Positions 33,798 to 36,146 of a stretch of DNA of 36,146 bases are shown one piece after another. Each line of letters starts with the position of its first letter. Position 1 is the stretch's first letter. A model generated the notes under the pieces. It saw only the letters and a list, made by a program, of their open reading frames with translations. It had not been told where the DNA came from and did no database searches. The stretch is taken from the NCBI GenBank assembly GCA_002396885.1, contig DGXY01000075.1:1427-37572 (forward strand). Reading direction: 5' to 3'. Origin of the DNA: Akkermansiaceae bacterium UBA5020 (lineage in GTDB: Bacteria > Verrucomicrobiota > Verrucomicrobiia > Verrucomicrobiales > DEV007). A program made the position numbers and the translations under genes.

Positions 33798-34634
33798 ATG
33801 CCGCAATCCTTTGACCTTTGCCGCATACCCGGAAGCCCGATTTCGCATATAGCAGCCATGACCACCACAGAACTGCGCCGACTCTCTGAACTCCGCTCCT
33901 TGCTGGAAGGTTTCGCCGCGCGCCATGCCGCCGCTCACGCCGCCACCTCTCCCGAAAAGCTCAAGGAACTGCGCTCCATCTTGAAACGGCTCACCAATGC
34001 CCTGCGTGCCCGCGACTACAGCGCCTTTCGTCACGCGGACCTCGAACTTCACGAAACCATCGTCAGCCTCGCCAATGTTCCCATGCTCCAAGACACCTGG
34101 CGCACCGTCTGGAACGGCCTTCTCGCCTTTCACAAGCAGGGTTTCGACGACTACTTTCCCGACGCCCGTGTCCTCGCCGAGGAACACGAGCATCTCGTCG
34201 AAACCATTGCTCTCGGTGATCCCGCTGCCGCCGAAGACGCAGCCCGCACCCACGTCGAAGCCGTTTGGTTCCGCCTCGCCGAGCAAACCAAATCCACCAC
34301 CGAACCCGAAGGCGATCCACTCCAACGCGCCACCGCGCATCTTGTCTTCCGTCTGCATTGCCCGCTGAAGCTCACCCACGTCGCCAGCAAAATCGCCTTC
34401 ACCAGCCCTGGCAATCTCTCCCGACTCTTCCGCCAACAGCACGGCCTCAGTTTTCAGGCCTACCTGCAAAGACTCCGCCTCGAAAAAGCCGCCGAACTCC
34501 TCCGCAACACCCGGCTTCCCATCGCCCGCATCGCCAAACGCGTCGGCTACCGCGATGTCTCGCGCTTCGGTCAGCACTTCAAACGCACGTTTAAAGCGAC
34601 TCCGGTCGAGTATCGAGTCGCCGAACAACGCTGA
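33798..34634 (+). CDS. FCD-domain/AraC hybrid transcription regulator
   Basis: The protein has 278 residues; an internal ATG at 33858 would give 258 and keep both domains. Residues of about 28-165 match the FCD ligand domain of GntR/FadR regulators: LRSLLEGFAARHAA, FRHADLELHETIVSLANVPM, EEHEHLVETIALGD and AARTHVE. The four FCD metal ligands are present at D81, H85, H130 (or H132) and H152. The N-terminal winged helix of GntR proteins is absent. Instead residues of about 185-275 are an AraC double helix-turn-helix (LTHVASKIAFTSPGNLSRLFRQQHG, then IARIAKRVGYRDVSRFGQHFKRTF). FCD proteins such as NanR bind sugar acids through the metal. It is divergent from the aldolase-led operon, so it probably senses the sugar acid that operon consumes. 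Confidence 0.88.
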   Translation: MPQSFDLCRIPGSPISHIAAMTTTELRRLSELRSLLEGFAARHAAAHAATSPEKLKELRSILKRLTNALRARDYSAFRHADLELHETIVSLANVPMLQDTWRTVWNGLLAFHKQGFDDYFPDARVLAEEHEHLVETIALGDPAAAEDAARTHVEAVWFRLAEQTKSTTEPEGDPLQRATAHLVFRLHCPLKLTHVASKIAFTSPGNLSRLFRQQHGLSFQAYLQRLRLEKAAELLRNTRLPIARIAKRVGYRDVSRFGQHFKRTFKATPVEYRVAEQR

Positions 34635-34713
34635 TGAACGGCGCGATGCATGCGTGTGTTGGACCATAGGAGGCAAGCAAAGGGGAGGGTGTTTTTCATG
34701 CGGTGAGGCGTTG

Positions 34714-36146
34714 TTACCTGGATTTGGAGTCCTTTTTGGCCTCCGCATCGAATTGATCGGCCTTCTCCTGGATTTCGCGGTCGAGTGCGGCGGAACGCGT
34801 CCGTAACTCTGCGAGGCGGCGCAGTTCTTCCATCGTCGGAGCGATGAGCACCGGCACTGAGATGCCGCAGTCCACGCGGCAGTCCTTCTCGGTTACGTCC
34901 GCGGCGTCGGCGAGTTTTGCGAGGCCGGGCACCGGTGCGGGGGCATGGCCGACGACGCCCTGCAGGGTCAGGCCTTCGATGTCATCCCCGGCAATGAAGG
35001 CGCGGGCGTCGGGCTTCTCCACAGCGAAACGCACGTTCTCCAGGCGCACGCCTTTGACGTGGCGCAGATAGAGCGCGGAGGCGGGCAGTTCGCCGTCGAA
35101 GGGAACCGCCCATTTGATATACTCAAAGGCCTCGAGCAGCTCGCCCACGTCGAGCCGCGACGCTTGCTCGGCGGTGCCGCCGCCGGGAAAGGTGATGTCG
35201 ATGTCGGAAAACGAAATGTCCTCGATGCGACCGTCCGGTCCCGATACCACGGCCGAACAGAACCGCTTGTAAGGAGCCTCCCATCCGCTCTTGCTTCGCA
35301 AGATTCCGCCGTCACCCACGACCGCTTTGATGTGCTCGAAGCGGACTTTCCGTATGTGCCCTATCGGAGGGCGACGCGTCTGGTGGTGCTTGCTGAAGGC
35401 GAAGCGCGAGGCCAGCACCATGATGGGCTGGCAGACCTTCGTCATCTCGATGTTCGAGAACGAAAGGTCTTCGTGCATCTGCCCGCCGGCAGACTCGATC
35501 TTGATGCCGCCCTGACAGTCCGTGAACGTGCAGTCTCGCATCGTCAGGCGTCGCGTCGCCCCGAAGGACTCGCATCCGATGCGGATGGCGCACCAGCGGG
35601 TGGTCAGGCGGCAACCGCTGATCTCGATGTCCTCATTGGGCCAGTCGGGGTGGAAGGTCATCAACGTGATGCAGTCGTCCTTGCAGTCGGCGTCGCAGTC
35701 CTTGATGGAGACGCGGCGCGAACCGACGAAGACGAAGGCATTCCCGTAGGCGGCGGAAGTCCGGCTCCGCACCGTGACGCGCTCGATCTGGATATCCGTG
35801 CTGCGCACGAAGAATGTCGTCACCATCCCGGGGTCGATCAACGTGAGTCCGCTGAGCTTCACATTACGGCAACGCTCAAAGCGGATCATGATCGGATGGC
35901 GGCGCTGGGCATCATCTTTGTTGGGGAATATCTTGCTTTCCATCCCGCCCTGGCCGTCGATGACGCCCGAACCCTCCAGTCCGACCTGTTCGGCGTCTTC
36001 CGCATAAATCAGCGCCGGGCGGAATTGGGTGTTGAAGCTCTTGAACATGTTTAGACGGTCTTGGGCATCGAACCAATGCAACTCCGCCGTCTCCACCGCG
36101 TAGTCGGCAATCTTCGGGCTGCCGCGCAGGATGGCGTCCTTCTCGA
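34714..36146 (-). CDS. GH28-like protein with altered catalytic motifs, 5' end outside the window
   Basis: The frame is open past the right edge; the edge sequence (EKDAILRGSPKIADY) matches residues 84-98 of the GH28 protein at 20717-22375, so about 83 N-terminal residues are missing. The two proteins are similar along their whole length and share the C-terminal charged helix (LDREIQEKAD). Motif positions differ: the NGD of the paralogue reads YGN here (AAYGNAFVF), the active-site His is Cys (RWCAIRIG), while DD (CKDDCIT) and the GGIKIES lysine remain. Loss of the first Asp and the His suggests altered or lost hydrolase activity, perhaps a binding role. It is convergent with the FCD-AraC gene and belongs to a unit entering from the right. 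Confidence 0.87.
   Translation of the reverse strand, partial: EKDAILRGSPKIADYAVETAELHWFDAQDRLNMFKSFNTQFRPALIYAEDAEQVGLEGSGVIDGQGGMESKIFPNKDDAQRRHPIMIRFERCRNVKLSGLTLIDPGMVTTFFVRSTDIQIERVTVRSRTSAAYGNAFVFVGSRRVSIKDCDADCKDDCITLMTFHPDWPNEDIEISGCRLTTRWCAIRIGCESFGATRRLTMRDCTFTDCQGGIKIESAGGQMHEDLSFSNIEMTKVCQPIMVLASRFAFSKHHQTRRPPIGHIRKVRFEHIKAVVGDGGILRSKSGWEAPYKRFCSAVVSGPDGRIEDISFSDIDITFPGGGTAEQASRLDVGELLEAFEYIKWAVPFDGELPASALYLRHVKGVRLENVRFAVEKPDARAFIAGDDIEGLTLQGVVGHAPAPVPGLAKLADAADVTEKDCRVDCGISVPVLIAPTMEELRRLAELRTRSAALDREIQEKADQFDAEAKKDSKSR

Noticed and set aside
33789..34748. 319-codon minus-strand open frame
   Set aside because: Antisense to the FCD-AraC regulator; its sequence is Gly/Glu-rich with no fold, while the plus frame has two clear domains.

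Overview
The window most resembles a member of the Verrucomicrobiota (PVC superphylum). That assignment is inference from gene content: paired DUF1552 and DUF1592/1588/1587/1585 secreted proteins, tandem DUF1080 domains, a PQQ-type sugar dehydrogenase ending in cytochrome c, many secreted sialidase-fold proteins with short hydrophobic signal peptides, high GC and almost no Shine-Dalgarno sequences. No rRNA, tRNA, CRISPR array, phage or plasmid gene was seen. Nearly every structural gene is on the minus strand. The plus strand carries three transcription regulators, each divergent from the unit it probably controls, and one REP-associated transposase.

Region 1 (1-3993): a sugar dehydrogenase/cytochrome c gene followed by a tandem DUF1080 gene that runs off the left edge, with a divergent PAS-AraC regulator. 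Region 2 (4031-9557): a DUF1592-DUF1552 pair split by a REP-associated tyrosine transposase inside large imperfect inverted repeats, with a divergent cupin-AraC regulator. Region 3 (9741-17006): a second DUF1552-DUF1592 pair in the opposite order, small ORFs, then a large LamG / propeller / TIM-barrel protein.

Region 4 (17033-33797) is the main interest. Ten minus-strand genes lie with gaps of at most 27 bases or overlapping start/stop codons. In order of transcription they are: a DapA/NanA-type aldolase, a BASS-family transporter, a LamG-sialidase-propeller protein, DhaK, DhaL, a sialidase-like protein, an FGE-like/sialidase fusion, a GH32-like protein, a GH28 protein, and a protein with three propeller-like segments. 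A strong intrinsic terminator follows. The divergent regulator at the promoter end joins a metal-binding FCD ligand domain (as in the sialic-acid sensor NanR) to an AraC DNA-binding domain. My reading, which is inference, is a scavenging locus for a glycan carrying 2-keto-3-deoxy sugar acids (sialic acid, KDO, KDN or the DHA sugar of rhamnogalacturonan II). Secreted hydrolases would free the sugar acid, the BASS carrier import it, the aldolase split off pyruvate, and DhaKL phosphorylate a short ketose.

Region 5 (34714-36146): the 3' part of a second GH28-like gene, a close paralogue of the operon's GH28 but with several catalytic-motif positions changed.
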